A stretch of DNA of 38,901 nt from Desulfobacterales bacterium (lineage in GTDB: Bacteria; Desulfobacterota; Desulfobacteria; Desulfobacterales; JAHEIW01): assembly GCA_030145015.1 (NCBI GenBank), contig JAQYWI010000033.1, positions 1 to 38,901 on the forward strand, read 5' to 3'. Below are positions 16,737 to 24,517 of this stretch, piece by piece (the first letter of the stretch is position 1; each line of letters starts with the position of its first letter). A program made the translations under genes and the position numbers. The notes under the pieces were generated by a model. The model was given only the letters and a program-made list of their open reading frames with translations, ran no database searches and had not been told where the DNA came from.

Positions 16737-17894
16737 CTATCCACACCATTCTGACAACACCTGTTCTAAGGCGTCCATGGCCTTTGAAAGGTTCTGGTAA
16801 GAATTGGCATACGATATCCGGATATGTTCATCGCCCCATGGCACCACTGCGATTTTTGCCTTTTCAAGCAGCTCGGCCGCGATCTGCCGGGGCGGCTTCC
16901 TGACCTGTGTTGTGTTGATAAAAATATAAAACGCCCCCTGAGGCCGGGTAAAGGAGATTCCGCGCATCGTCGCCAGCCGATCCAGGACCATGCGGCGACG
17001 CCGATCAAATTCAGCCCCCATGTCCGCAACGCTATCCTGGGGGCCGTTGAGCGCTGCGACCGCCCCCCACTGGGAAAAGGTGCCCGCACAGACCGTGGCA
17101 TACTGCTTGATGCGTATCAGGGCCGCGATCAGTTCGGGGCTCGATGCCAGATATCCCAGCCGCCACCCGGTCATGGAATACGCTTTGGAAAAGCCGTTGA
17201 CCGTGATGGTGCGCTCCTTCATCCCGGGATAGACGGCCATGCTGTAATGGCGATGTCCGTCATAGATATTTTTCTCGTAAATCTCGTCCGCAAGGACAAT
17301 CAGGTCCTTTTCCACGGCCAGTGCGGCCATCTGCTCGAGTGTCTCGGCCGAATAGACCGCTCCGGTGGGATTGTTGGGTGTATTGACCACCAGCAGGCGG
17401 GTTCTGGATGTGATCTTTGATCGAAGGTCCTGGACACTGGGAGTGAAGCCGTTGGCCTCTTTGGCGGGTACCGGTACCGGCACGGCACCGGCCATATAAA
17501 CACAGCGTGTATAGGCCGGGAAAGCGGGCATGGGAATCAAGGCCTCGTCACCGGGATCGAGCAGTGCCATCATGGTCATGAAGATGGCTTCGGTTGCGCC
17601 AACGGTAACAATGATTTCGGTGGCCGGATCGTAGTCCAGATTGTTGTCCCGCTTGAATTTGTCAGCGACAGCGGCTCTCAGCTCAGCTATGCCGTAATTG
17701 GAGGAATAGTGAACCTTGCCCTCTTCCAAAGCTTTAATTGCCGCCGCTTTGATATGGGCCGGTGTATCAAAATCCGGACGTCCCAGCTCCAGGTGGATGA
17801 TGGTCTCACCGGCCGCCTCGCGCCGGGCCGCTTCCTCGAAAATTTTCCGAATGGGTGTAAACGGAATGGACTTCATGCGCTCGGCGATCTGCAT
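16737..17894 (-). CDS. Class I/II PLP-dependent aminotransferase (aspartate-aminotransferase-like)
   Basis: Transaminates an alpha-amino acid to its 2-oxo acid. The start at 17894 has GGAG 8 nt upstream, whereas the ATG at 17924 has none; this gives 385 residues, normal for the family. PLP-binding features are VGATEAIF (98-105), NTPNNPTG (171-178), Asp203 in LADEIYE, the Schiff-base Lys237 in NGFSKAYSMTGWRLGY, and Arg245 downstream. It lies between the acyl-CoA ligase pair and the TAXI transporter. It is a good candidate to make the 2-oxo acid for the ferredoxin oxidoreductase encoded upstream. Substrate (glutamate, aspartate, their sulfinate analogues or another amino acid) cannot be read from the sequence. 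Confidence 0.93.
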   Translation of the reverse strand: MQIAERMKSIPFTPIRKIFEEAARREAAGETIIHLELGRPDFDTPAHIKAAAIKALEEGKVHYSSNYGIAELRAAVADKFKRDNNLDYDPATEIIVTVGATEAIFMTMMALLDPGDEALIPMPAFPAYTRCVYMAGAVPVPVPAKEANGFTPSVQDLRSKITSRTRLLVVNTPNNPTGAVYSAETLEQMAALAVEKDLIVLADEIYEKNIYDGHRHYSMAVYPGMKERTITVNGFSKAYSMTGWRLGYLASSPELIAALIRIKQYATVCAGTFSQWGAVAALNGPQDSVADMGAEFDRRRRMVLDRLATMRGISFTRPQGAFYIFINTTQVRKPPRQIAAELLEKAKIAVVPWGDEHIRISYANSYQNLSKAMDALEQVLSEWCG

Positions 17895-18030
17895 GGGTGG
17901 ATCTCCATCTCTATGAATGATCAAATCGAAAAATGAATTCCTGGGAAAGCGTCAGATTAGATGTACAACATCGAGTGTTTGTTTTTCAAGCTTTTAATTT
18001 TTTCCGCTTGATTGGGTTTTCCAAACCGGG

Positions 18031-18121
18031 TGCTTCGCACGAGAATCCACGGTTCCACCGCGTTGTTTTCAACGATTGGGGCACTTCGCGCCCCTATCTT
18101 TTACCGCCTATGGCGGTAAAA
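18031..18121. other. Cluster of short perfect hairpins after the ligase alpha gene
   Basis: Four stem-loops lie in about 90 nt: GTGC/GCAC with a TTC loop near 18031-18041; CGTTG/CAACG at 18061-18074; GGGGC/GCCCC at 18078-18094; and TTTTACCGCC (18099-18108) against GGCGGTAAAA (18112-18121). The last overlaps the final codons of the ligase gene. They could terminate, slow or protect the minus-strand transcript. No uridine run is present on that strand. Confidence 0.5.
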
Positions 18122-19011
18122 TCCAAGCCACCCGCTGTGCGGGGGGTCGTTGACTCCAGCAGCGTGAGAATATCCTCGAGGCGGTCGGCCACCCCCACGC
18201 CGGCGGACCGCAAACTGCTGATTTTGGATTCGGCCATTCCTAAATTACCGGTGATGATCGCCCCGGCGTGTCCCATCTTTTTGCCTTCCGGGGTGTTGCG
18301 CCCGGCAATATACGCGACGACCGGTTTGGGATAGCCGTGCGCCGCAATGGATTGGGCGGCCATCTCTTCCCCCGCTCCGCCAATTTCTCCTATCATAACG
18401 ACGGCCGAAGTCTGTTCATCATTCCGAAACAGCTCCAATACATCGGTAAAATTTAGCGTTTTGGTCATATCACCGCCAATACAGACACAGGTAGACTGGC
18501 CGATACCCCGGTCGGTCAGGTTGCAGGCCACCTCATGGGTCAAGGTGCCGCTGCGGGAAATAATCCCGATCGGACCCTGACTGAAGAGCGACACCGGCGA
18601 GACACCCACTTTGCACTTGCCGGGACTGATGACGCCCACGGTGTTGGGTCCGATGACCTTGACCGCGGCAGCCTCAGCCAGGCAGCGAACCTTTAAAGCG
18701 TCGTGGAAAGGCACATGCTCGGTAATTATTACCAGCAAGGGAATTCGGCTGTCGATCGCCTCGGCGGCGGCGGCGAGGACACCGGCCGGTGGTACCATCA
18801 CCATGGCGGCATCCATGCGGTGTCTGCGGGCGGCTTCGGCAACGGTGTCATAGATGGGCACGCCCAGGACCGTCTGACCGCCTTTGCCCGGCCCGATTCC
18901 GGCGACCACCTGCACGCCGTAATCAAGCATTTTGGACATATGGTAGCGCCCATGGCGACCGGTGGCGCCCTGTATGACCACACGGGTGGTTTCATCCACG
19001 AGGATCGACAT
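18094..19011 (-). CDS. Acyl-CoA synthetase (ADP-forming) alpha subunit, SucD-like
   Basis: Alpha subunit of a succinyl-CoA-synthetase-type ligase (acid + CoA + ATP to acyl-CoA + ADP + Pi, reversible). The start at 19011 has AAAGGAG 9 nt upstream, giving 305 residues. The CoA-binding Rossmann region begins SILVDETTRVVIQGATG. The phosphohistidine is His248 in GHAGAIITG. It differs from canonical SucD: the usual TGSQGTFH loop reads TGRHGRYH here. It overlaps the beta gene by 20 nt. The divergence suggests a paralogue for an acid other than succinate, or a catabolic ATP-making ligase, rather than the TCA-cycle enzyme. Confidence 0.88.
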   Translation of the reverse strand: MSILVDETTRVVIQGATGRHGRYHMSKMLDYGVQVVAGIGPGKGGQTVLGVPIYDTVAEAARRHRMDAAMVMVPPAGVLAAAAEAIDSRIPLLVIITEHVPFHDALKVRCLAEAAAVKVIGPNTVGVISPGKCKVGVSPVSLFSQGPIGIISRSGTLTHEVACNLTDRGIGQSTCVCIGGDMTKTLNFTDVLELFRNDEQTSAVVMIGEIGGAGEEMAAQSIAAHGYPKPVVAYIAGRNTPEGKKMGHAGAIITGNLGMAESKISSLRSAGVGVADRLEDILTLLESTTPRTAGGLDFTAIGGKR

Positions 19012-20170
19012 GGGGCCAGTCTCCTTTATTCTGCATCGCATGCTTGAGCAACTCGATCCCATCAGCGGTTGTGCCGGTTTTGACGATCGGGATATTCTTC
19101 TCCTCTAACAGGGCCCAGCCCTCTTCCTGCGAGTGGCCGCGCATTTTGACGACAATGGATTGCTGCGGCTTCAGAGAATCGATCACGCTAATCACACCTT
19201 TGGCCATTTCCGCGCAATTGTTGATCCCGCCATAGGCATTTAGAAACACGCCTCTAACGCCCGGTGTTTTGAGGACGATCCTGAGTGCGGCAGCGGTTTT
19301 TTCAGGGGTGGCATGCCCCAGGTCCAGAAAATTGGACGGTACCCCGCCGTGATGATAGACGGCATCCATGGTGGCCATGCCCAACCCCGCCCCGCCGGAG
19401 ATGATACCGATAAAGCCCTGGTTCTCTAAACGCACGTACGACACACCTGCGGCGCGGGCTTCGCGCTCGAATGGATTTTCAGTAGTTTCGCTGCGGTTGA
19501 AGGCTGCGATCTGAGGGTGGCGGAACAGGGCGGCATCGTCAATATCAAATTTCGCATCAGCCGCTGTCAGCTTGCCGGCATCGTCAATCACCAGCGGATT
19601 AATTTCGGCGGTGATGGCTTCGAAATGGAAATAACAGCGGATCAATTTTTCAAGCAGGTTGGCGACCTGAACCATCGGTTCGCCGTCCAAGCCGCTGCGC
19701 TTGACGAGGGGAATAAGATTAAAAGGTTTGGAAAGCGCCAAGGCATCGATGGGCTGTTTAACGATCCGGGCGGGATCTTCCGCGGCGACCTGCTCAATAT
19801 CCACTCCGCCTTTCAACGAGATCATCAACAACGGTTTGGCCGATTTGGGATCCACCGTTATGCCGGTGTAAAGTTCACGGACGATGGAGAGTTTTTCTTC
19901 GATCAGAATCTGAGACACCGGTTCCCGGCCGATGGTCAGATTCGAAAGGGCCGCGTAGGCGCCGGCCAGTTCTTGCGGATCTTGCGCAAAGCGAATGCCA
20001 CGGGCCTTGCCTCTGCCGCCCTGCAGCACCTGACTTTTGAGCACGACCGGATATCCGATCCGCGCTGCAATGTCTGTAGCCGCTTCACCTGTGGCGGCCA
20101 CCTCACCGTGCGGAACCGGAATGTTCATTTGCGAAAGGAGTCGTTTGCCTTCGAATTCGTATAATTTCAT
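18992..20170 (-). CDS. Acyl-CoA synthetase (ADP-forming) beta subunit, SucC-like
   Basis: The 392-residue ATP-grasp subunit partners the SucD-like protein. ATP-grasp marks are KSQVLQGGRGKA (45-56) and the metal-binding segment AEINPLV (188-194). It departs from the canonical family: the usual FLDVGGGAT is FLDLGHAT (281-288), and GGIVRC is GGINNC (314-319). Both changes lie in loops near the phosphohistidine and acid-binding site. Related proteins include succinate-, malate- and other dicarboxylate-CoA ligases. The gene lies 37 nt after the acyl-CoA dehydrogenase-fold gene. No clear ribosome site precedes the ATG. Confidence 0.88.
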   Translation of the reverse strand: MKLYEFEGKRLLSQMNIPVPHGEVAATGEAATDIAARIGYPVVLKSQVLQGGRGKARGIRFAQDPQELAGAYAALSNLTIGREPVSQILIEEKLSIVRELYTGITVDPKSAKPLLMISLKGGVDIEQVAAEDPARIVKQPIDALALSKPFNLIPLVKRSGLDGEPMVQVANLLEKLIRCYFHFEAITAEINPLVIDDAGKLTAADAKFDIDDAALFRHPQIAAFNRSETTENPFEREARAAGVSYVRLENQGFIGIISGGAGLGMATMDAVYHHGGVPSNFLDLGHATPEKTAAALRIVLKTPGVRGVFLNAYGGINNCAEMAKGVISVIDSLKPQQSIVVKMRGHSQEEGWALLEEKNIPIVKTGTTADGIELLKHAMQNKGDWPHVDPRG

Positions 20171-20207
20171 GTCTAATCTAAACAGATTAAAGTCAAAGAA
20201 CCGAACG

Positions 20208-21389
20208 TTATTTTCGCTGATCGAACTTCTTTTTAAAAACCGAGCGAGCGATCATGTTGAGCTGGGCCTGGGAGGTGCCGCCGCCGATTTGAAACATGCG
20301 CACATCGCGCAGCATCCGTTCCAGTGACAAATCCTGCGAATAGCCGGCGGCACCAAACATCTGGAGGCTTTCGCTGACGACTTCAAAAGATGCGTGACCG
20401 GTGTAGTATTTGGCCATCGACGCTTCGTCCATATAGGGCAGCCTAACATTGTTGGGCAGTTCGCGCGCATTGCAGGCGGCACGGTAGATCAGCAGACGGG
20501 CGGCATTGAGCTTGATTTTGGACTCGGCAATCATCCACTGCAATCCCTGGAATTCGCTGATCGGCCGATCAAAGGCCCTTCTCTTCTTCATATAGTCGAT
20601 TGCCAGGTCGTGGGCGCCCTGGGCGAGACCCAGTGCCACCGCAGCGGCACCCACCCGTTGCCCGTTGTAACCGTACATCAGATTTTTAAAGCCGGCGGAA
20701 CCGTCAGCGGGTACGACCACGTTCTCCATCGGGACTTCGCAATCGGCAAACAGCAGCTCAGTCTCGGGGATGCCGCGCAGCCCCATGGCCCGCTCTACCC
20801 GGCCGAAGGTAAATCCGGGTGTGCCCTTGTCGACGAGAATACCGCCGATACCCAGCTCCCTGTCCCCGTCGTAAAAGCGTGCGAATACCAAATTGGTAAC
20901 GGACACACCCCCACCGGTAATCCAGTGTTTGATACCGTTGATTACGTATTTGTCCCCTTGCTTATCGGCACGGGTGGTCAAATCGGTCAAGGCGGTGCCG
21001 GCTTCAGGTTCGGTCATCGCGATGGCCGGTTTGTCCCCTTCTTTGAGAATGCGATGGGCCACCAGCCGCCGCTGCTCCTCGGTACCGTAAGCCATGATGC
21101 AGCCGAGCGCACCCATATTGGTTTCAACGATCACCCGGGCGGTGACCCCGCAGTATTTGGCAGCGGTTTCGATGGCCAGGATCGCATCGATCAGCGGTCG
21201 TCCCTGTCCGCCGTATTCGGTCGGAATGGTCATCCCCAAAATGTCGCATTCACGCAACGTTTGTATATTATCCCAGGGATACTCATGATTTTTATCCCAG
21301 CGGGCGGCTTTAGGGGCAAACTCCTTCCGGCCCAGTTCGTCGACCAGTTCAACGATCCGTTTCTGTTGGCTGTTGAGTTTAAAGTCCAT
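20208..21389 (-). CDS. Acyl-CoA dehydrogenase-fold flavoprotein lacking the catalytic glutamate; possible desulfinase
   Basis: A complete 393-residue member of the acyl-CoA dehydrogenase superfamily: FAD and CoA segments AMTEPEAGTALTD (124-136) and ITGGGVSVTNLVF (157-169), and the C-terminal helix bundle. The general base is missing. The position of the glutamate in the usual YEGTSQ motif holds glycine (QIGGGTSQAQ), and the alternative site used by isovaleryl- and long-chain enzymes holds Gln244 (YNGQRVG). Arg85 (GVTARVIV) is placed where anionic acyl groups are bound. From memory, 3-sulfinopropionyl-CoA desulfinase of Advenella also lacks the glutamate and has Arg and Gln near 84 and 246. 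A desulfinase or other non-oxidising acyl-CoA lyase is thus plausible; an ordinary dehydrogenase is less so. Confidence 0.85.
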   Translation of the reverse strand: MDFKLNSQQKRIVELVDELGRKEFAPKAARWDKNHEYPWDNIQTLRECDILGMTIPTEYGGQGRPLIDAILAIETAAKYCGVTARVIVETNMGALGCIMAYGTEEQRRLVAHRILKEGDKPAIAMTEPEAGTALTDLTTRADKQGDKYVINGIKHWITGGGVSVTNLVFARFYDGDRELGIGGILVDKGTPGFTFGRVERAMGLRGIPETELLFADCEVPMENVVVPADGSAGFKNLMYGYNGQRVGAAAVALGLAQGAHDLAIDYMKKRRAFDRPISEFQGLQWMIAESKIKLNAARLLIYRAACNARELPNNVRLPYMDEASMAKYYTGHASFEVVSESLQMFGAAGYSQDLSLERMLRDVRMFQIGGGTSQAQLNMIARSVFKKKFDQRK

Positions 21390-21479
21390 AGGTCACAGTT
21401 CCCATTCGTTCCCTTTTCAGCGGGTGTTGTCTGCTATTGTTATGTCTCATAAAAATATTACAAAAGTCCTAATCAATAT

Positions 21480-21656
21480 GGTGTCAGGTTTCGGGTGTCA
21501 GGTGTCAGGAAGAAACAGTGGACAGCATCCGGAAAACAGATGACAGCAGACAAAAGGTCCGCTGTTTTCTTCTCTCAGTCATCTGTTTGCTGACACCTGA
21601 CACCTGAAACCTAAAGTAAAACCGTGTTTTATAAATTGCTTGAAGGACGCAACACT
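21480..21656. repeat. Composite intergenic repeat, copy R5 with homologous flank
   Basis: Outer arms GGTGTCAGGTTTCGGGTGTC and on to 21509 are answered by CTGACACCTGACACC through GAAACC (21590-21611). The core contains AAACAGATGAC (21534-21544) and its perfect inverse GTCATCTGTTT (21578-21588), enclosing CAGCAGAC/GTCCGCTG. The tail 21612-21656 is related to the R4 flank and runs into the stop codon of the oxidoreductase gamma gene. The element separates the oxidoreductase genes from the acyl-CoA dehydrogenase-fold gene. Confidence 0.8.
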
Positions 21657-22221
21657 ATGTGATTGACGGTTTGGCGGCCTGCACCAGCCCGCTGCCGACA
21701 TCATATCCTGTTTTCAAGGCCGTCTGGTTCTGGTCGAGGGTTTTGGGCGGTACGTTACCCACCAGGCATTTTCTAAGCGCATCCAGGGTCACCAGTCCGC
21801 TGACCGCCGAGAGTGCACCCAGCATGATAATGTTGGCAAACAGCGCCCGGCCCAGTTTTTCTTCAGCAATCCGCGTCGCCTCCACCGCATAAACCTTTTG
21901 CAAATCCGGCGGGATCTCTTTGATCAGGGTCGTGTCGGCGATGACAATTGTTTTTTGCAGATCGATGTGATCCCGGTATTTGTCCAGCGCCGGTTGGGAC
22001 ATCACCACAAATGAATCCAGGCTCATGGTTTTGATGTAATCGATCTCCTGATCACTGATGACAACCTCTGAACGGCAGGCCCCGCCTCTGGCCTCCGGCC
22101 CGTAACTCTGCGTCTGGGCCACCTCTTTATTTTCGTGCAACCCGGCGGCCTGTGATAGCAGCAAGGCCGCTTTAATGACCCCTTGCCCGCCAAATCCGGC
22201 AAACATGACTTCAGTTCTCAT
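21655..22221 (-). CDS. korC: 2-oxoacid:ferredoxin oxidoreductase gamma subunit
   Basis: Small catalytic-domain subunit of a four-subunit 2-oxoacid:ferredoxin oxidoreductase. It begins MRTEVMFAGFGGQGVIKAA, the glycine-rich family start, followed by QTQSYGPEARGGACRSEVV, the typical gamma signature. The start at 22221 places GGAGG nine nt upstream; a nearer ATG at 22230 abuts that site and is disfavoured. The product is 188 residues, a normal length. It overlaps the ferredoxin gene by 11 nt. Confidence 0.93.
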   Translation of the reverse strand: MRTEVMFAGFGGQGVIKAALLLSQAAGLHENKEVAQTQSYGPEARGGACRSEVVISDQEIDYIKTMSLDSFVVMSQPALDKYRDHIDLQKTIVIADTTLIKEIPPDLQKVYAVEATRIAEEKLGRALFANIIMLGALSAVSGLVTLDALRKCLVGNVPPKTLDQNQTALKTGYDVGSGLVQAAKPSIT

Positions 22222-22429
22222 CGTCCACATCCTCCACCGTTATGGCCATATCCGGGCAGATCAATTCGCAGCGCATGCAGCCGATACATTTATCGGGATC
22301 AGCTGCCTCGGTTGCAAGGTAACCTTTGGCGTTTCTGTTTTTAGAGGTTGCCAGAACCTCGCTTTCGCATTGGCTGATACACAAGCAGCAGCCTTTACAG
22401 TATTTTTGATCAACAACGATTCGCTTCAA
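22211..22429 (-). CDS. korD: 2-oxoacid:ferredoxin oxidoreductase delta subunit, 2[4Fe-4S] ferredoxin
   Basis: A 72-residue polyferredoxin-type subunit passing electrons from the thiamine site to soluble ferredoxin. Two cluster motifs are visible: CKGCCLCISQC (Cys11, 14, 17, 21, with an extra Cys15) and CIGCMRCELICPD (Cys48, 51, 54, 58). The extra cysteine next to Cys14 is also seen in relatives. It lies between beta and gamma genes, with a 4-nt gap after the beta gene, so the four subunits form a tight unit. Confidence 0.93.
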   Translation of the reverse strand: MKRIVVDQKYCKGCCLCISQCESEVLATSKNRNAKGYLATEAADPDKCIGCMRCELICPDMAITVEDVDDEN

Positions 22430-22433
22430 GGGT

Positions 22434-23249
22434 CTATCCTTTCAGAGAGGTATGCATCGCCGCGATGCTCTCGCACAATTCCGGTCGTTGATCGGATTGA
22501 TGAAGTGTGCCGATCACAATGCGCTCAGACAGTTCATCCTCCGGAAGCTTCCGGGCTTGCTTGCGGGTGACCGCTCTGGCTTTGTAGTATTCCAGAAGGT
22601 CATCCGCCCTGGGGGTGCCGTGGATGTACCGCCCGGCCTGGGTGGGGCATTGTGAAAGGGTATGTACCAGAGAGAACCCCTTGTGGGCGATGGCCTGTTT
22701 CACCGCCTTTTTGATTCCCAGCGGATGGGCGCTGGTCCATCTGGCGACATAGGTGGCGCCGCAGGCAATCGCAACCGTAGAGGCATCCATGGGCGGATCA
22801 GGGTTGCCATGCGGGGATGTTTGGGTCGTGGCCTGCATCGGGGTAGAGGGCGACACCTGGCCGCCGGTCATACCATAGATGTTATTGTCCAGCAGGATAA
22901 CGGTCAGGTCGATATTGCGCCGGGCGGCGTGCATAAAATGATTGCCGCCGATCCCGATGCAATCCCCGTCGCCGGTGAACACAACAACATGACGCCTGGG
23001 CTGGGCCAGTTTTAGACCGGTTGCGACGGCAATGGCCCGGCCGTGCAGGGTGTGCAGGACGTCTGTATTCACGAAAACCGGTGCCCAGCTCGAGCAGCCG
23101 ATGCCGCCGACAAGCGACAGGTCGTCAATGATACCCAGATCATCAACCGCCCTCAGAAACGCATTTAAAACCGTTCCATGCCCGCAGCCGGGGCAAAAAA
23201 TCATCGGCAGTGCGCTTTTTCGCAGATATTTTTCGGCAATCGGGTGCAT
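22434..23249 (-). CDS. korB: 2-oxoacid:ferredoxin oxidoreductase beta subunit (TPP-binding)
   Basis: Thiamine diphosphate-binding subunit; with the alpha subunit it decarboxylates a 2-oxo acid to acyl-CoA and reduces ferredoxin. The 271 residues contain CPGCGHGTVLNAFLRAV (Cys19, Cys22) and a third conserved cysteine (Cys52), which ligate the proximal cluster in the family. The TPP motif runs from GDGD (93-96) to LLDNN (119-123), then IYGMTGGQ. GAGGAG lies 9 nt before the ATG. The sequence resembles the 2-oxoglutarate/2-oxoacid (Kor) group rather than pyruvate enzymes, but substrate choice cannot be fixed from sequence. Confidence 0.94.
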   Translation of the reverse strand: MHPIAEKYLRKSALPMIFCPGCGHGTVLNAFLRAVDDLGIIDDLSLVGGIGCSSWAPVFVNTDVLHTLHGRAIAVATGLKLAQPRRHVVVFTGDGDCIGIGGNHFMHAARRNIDLTVILLDNNIYGMTGGQVSPSTPMQATTQTSPHGNPDPPMDASTVAIACGATYVARWTSAHPLGIKKAVKQAIAHKGFSLVHTLSQCPTQAGRYIHGTPRADDLLEYYKARAVTRKQARKLPEDELSERIVIGTLHQSDQRPELCESIAAMHTSLKG

Positions 23250-23271
23250 GCGGTATATCTCCTCAAAATGA

Positions 23272-24402
23272 TCAATTTTTAATTTCTGCTAAAATTTCCT
23301 GGGGTGTGTGAATGTTGCCCCCCAGTTTGGATGCAGAGCGGATTTGCTGACCGTCATGGGTCAGACGCTCCATTTCATGAACGATGCGGCCGATGTTCAT
23401 TTCAGGTACGATAATGGTGTGCGCATTTTTAATGGCGTCTTTGATGAACTCATCCGGAAAAGGCCATATGATTTTTAGTTTGATGAAGCCCACTTTCAAC
23501 CCCGCCGCGCGCGCCATTTTAGTTGCCGACAAAGCAGATCGGGCCACAGATCCGTATGCCAGTACGACGGTTTCGGCATCATCCAAATAGGCACAATCGA
23601 CATCCACCAATTCTTCCGCATGACTCGTGATCTTGCGGCACAGCCGTTTCATCAACTTGCCGCTGGCAATCGGATCGTGCCCGGCCCGGTTGCCGTCTTC
23701 ATAATGCAACTGCCCGTCTATCAGCAGATTGTACCCCTGGCCAAAAGCGGGCATTCCGTCCAGCAGGCCGCTGGAATCCGCAGCATAGGGCAGGTACTGG
23801 TCAGGGGGCCCCTTGGGATGCTGCCTTTCACGCACATCCACTTCTGCCGGCACAATCAGCTTCTCGCGGGTGTGGCCGACGATTTCATCCGACAGAATCG
23901 TAACCGGCACCCTGAATTTTTCTGCCAGATTGAAGGCTTTGACCGTCAGTTCGAAGCATTCCTGCACCGAGGAGGGACACAAAGCGATGATTTCGTAGTC
24001 GCCGTGGGATCCGTACTTGGCCTGCATCACGTCCTGCTGCGCGGACAGGGTCGGCTGTCCTGTGGACGGACCGCCACGCATCACATTGATGATGACGCAA
24101 GGGGTTTCAGTGACGACAGCGTATCCGATGCCTTCCTGCATCAAAGAAAAACCGGGGCCCGAAGTGGCGGTACAGGATTTCAATCCGCCCCAGGTAGCCC
24201 CGATAATGGCCGAAATGGATGCGATTTCATCTTCCATCTGCATAAAGGTGCCCTGGACTTTAGGTAGCCTCAACGACATCAGTTCCGCGATTTCCGAGGC
24301 GGGCGTGATCGGATAGCCGGCAAAAAACCGGCAACCGGCGGCCAATGTACCCCGCACGCAGGCCTCATTTCCCTGAACGATGATAACTTCTTCGGTTTTC
24401 AA
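23272..24402 (-). CDS. korA: 2-oxoacid:ferredoxin oxidoreductase alpha subunit
   Basis: Alpha subunit of the same enzyme, first gene of the array. A TTG start at 24402 is preferred: AAAGGAG lies 7 nt upstream and the 376-residue product then begins KTEEVIIVQGNEACVRG, as in relatives. The longer ATG frame from 24489 would add 29 residues of unlike character and start close to the promoter. Family marks include GYPITPASEI, MEDEIASISAIIGATWGG and TSGPGFSLMQEGIGYA. The gamma domain is on a separate gene. Its transcription probably starts from the -24/-12 promoter at 24518-24532, so leader length is about 100 nt. Confidence 0.93.
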   Translation of the reverse strand: MKTEEVIIVQGNEACVRGTLAAGCRFFAGYPITPASEIAELMSLRLPKVQGTFMQMEDEIASISAIIGATWGGLKSCTATSGPGFSLMQEGIGYAVVTETPCVIINVMRGGPSTGQPTLSAQQDVMQAKYGSHGDYEIIALCPSSVQECFELTVKAFNLAEKFRVPVTILSDEIVGHTREKLIVPAEVDVRERQHPKGPPDQYLPYAADSSGLLDGMPAFGQGYNLLIDGQLHYEDGNRAGHDPIASGKLMKRLCRKITSHAEELVDVDCAYLDDAETVVLAYGSVARSALSATKMARAAGLKVGFIKLKIIWPFPDEFIKDAIKNAHTIIVPEMNIGRIVHEMERLTHDGQQIRSASKLGGNIHTPQEILAEIKN

Positions 24403-24517
24403 AAACGCAACTCCTTTCATCTGCCGTTTTCCCGAATGAGCATCGAGATCCATTGCCGCATCATGCCCCGGAGAAAACAGGGTCGGCACTGATTAAAAAA
24501 CAGGAGTTGTATTAAGA

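Noticed and set aside
19517..20164. 215-residue open frame antisense to the SucC-like gene
   Set aside because: Shadow frame of high-GC coding DNA with no ribosome site.
20394..21452. 352-residue open frame antisense to the acyl-CoA dehydrogenase-fold gene
   Set aside because: Antisense shadow of a strongly supported gene; no recognisable domain.
23620..24267. 215-residue open frame antisense to korA
   Set aside because: Entirely inside a recognised gene on the other strand and without family features.
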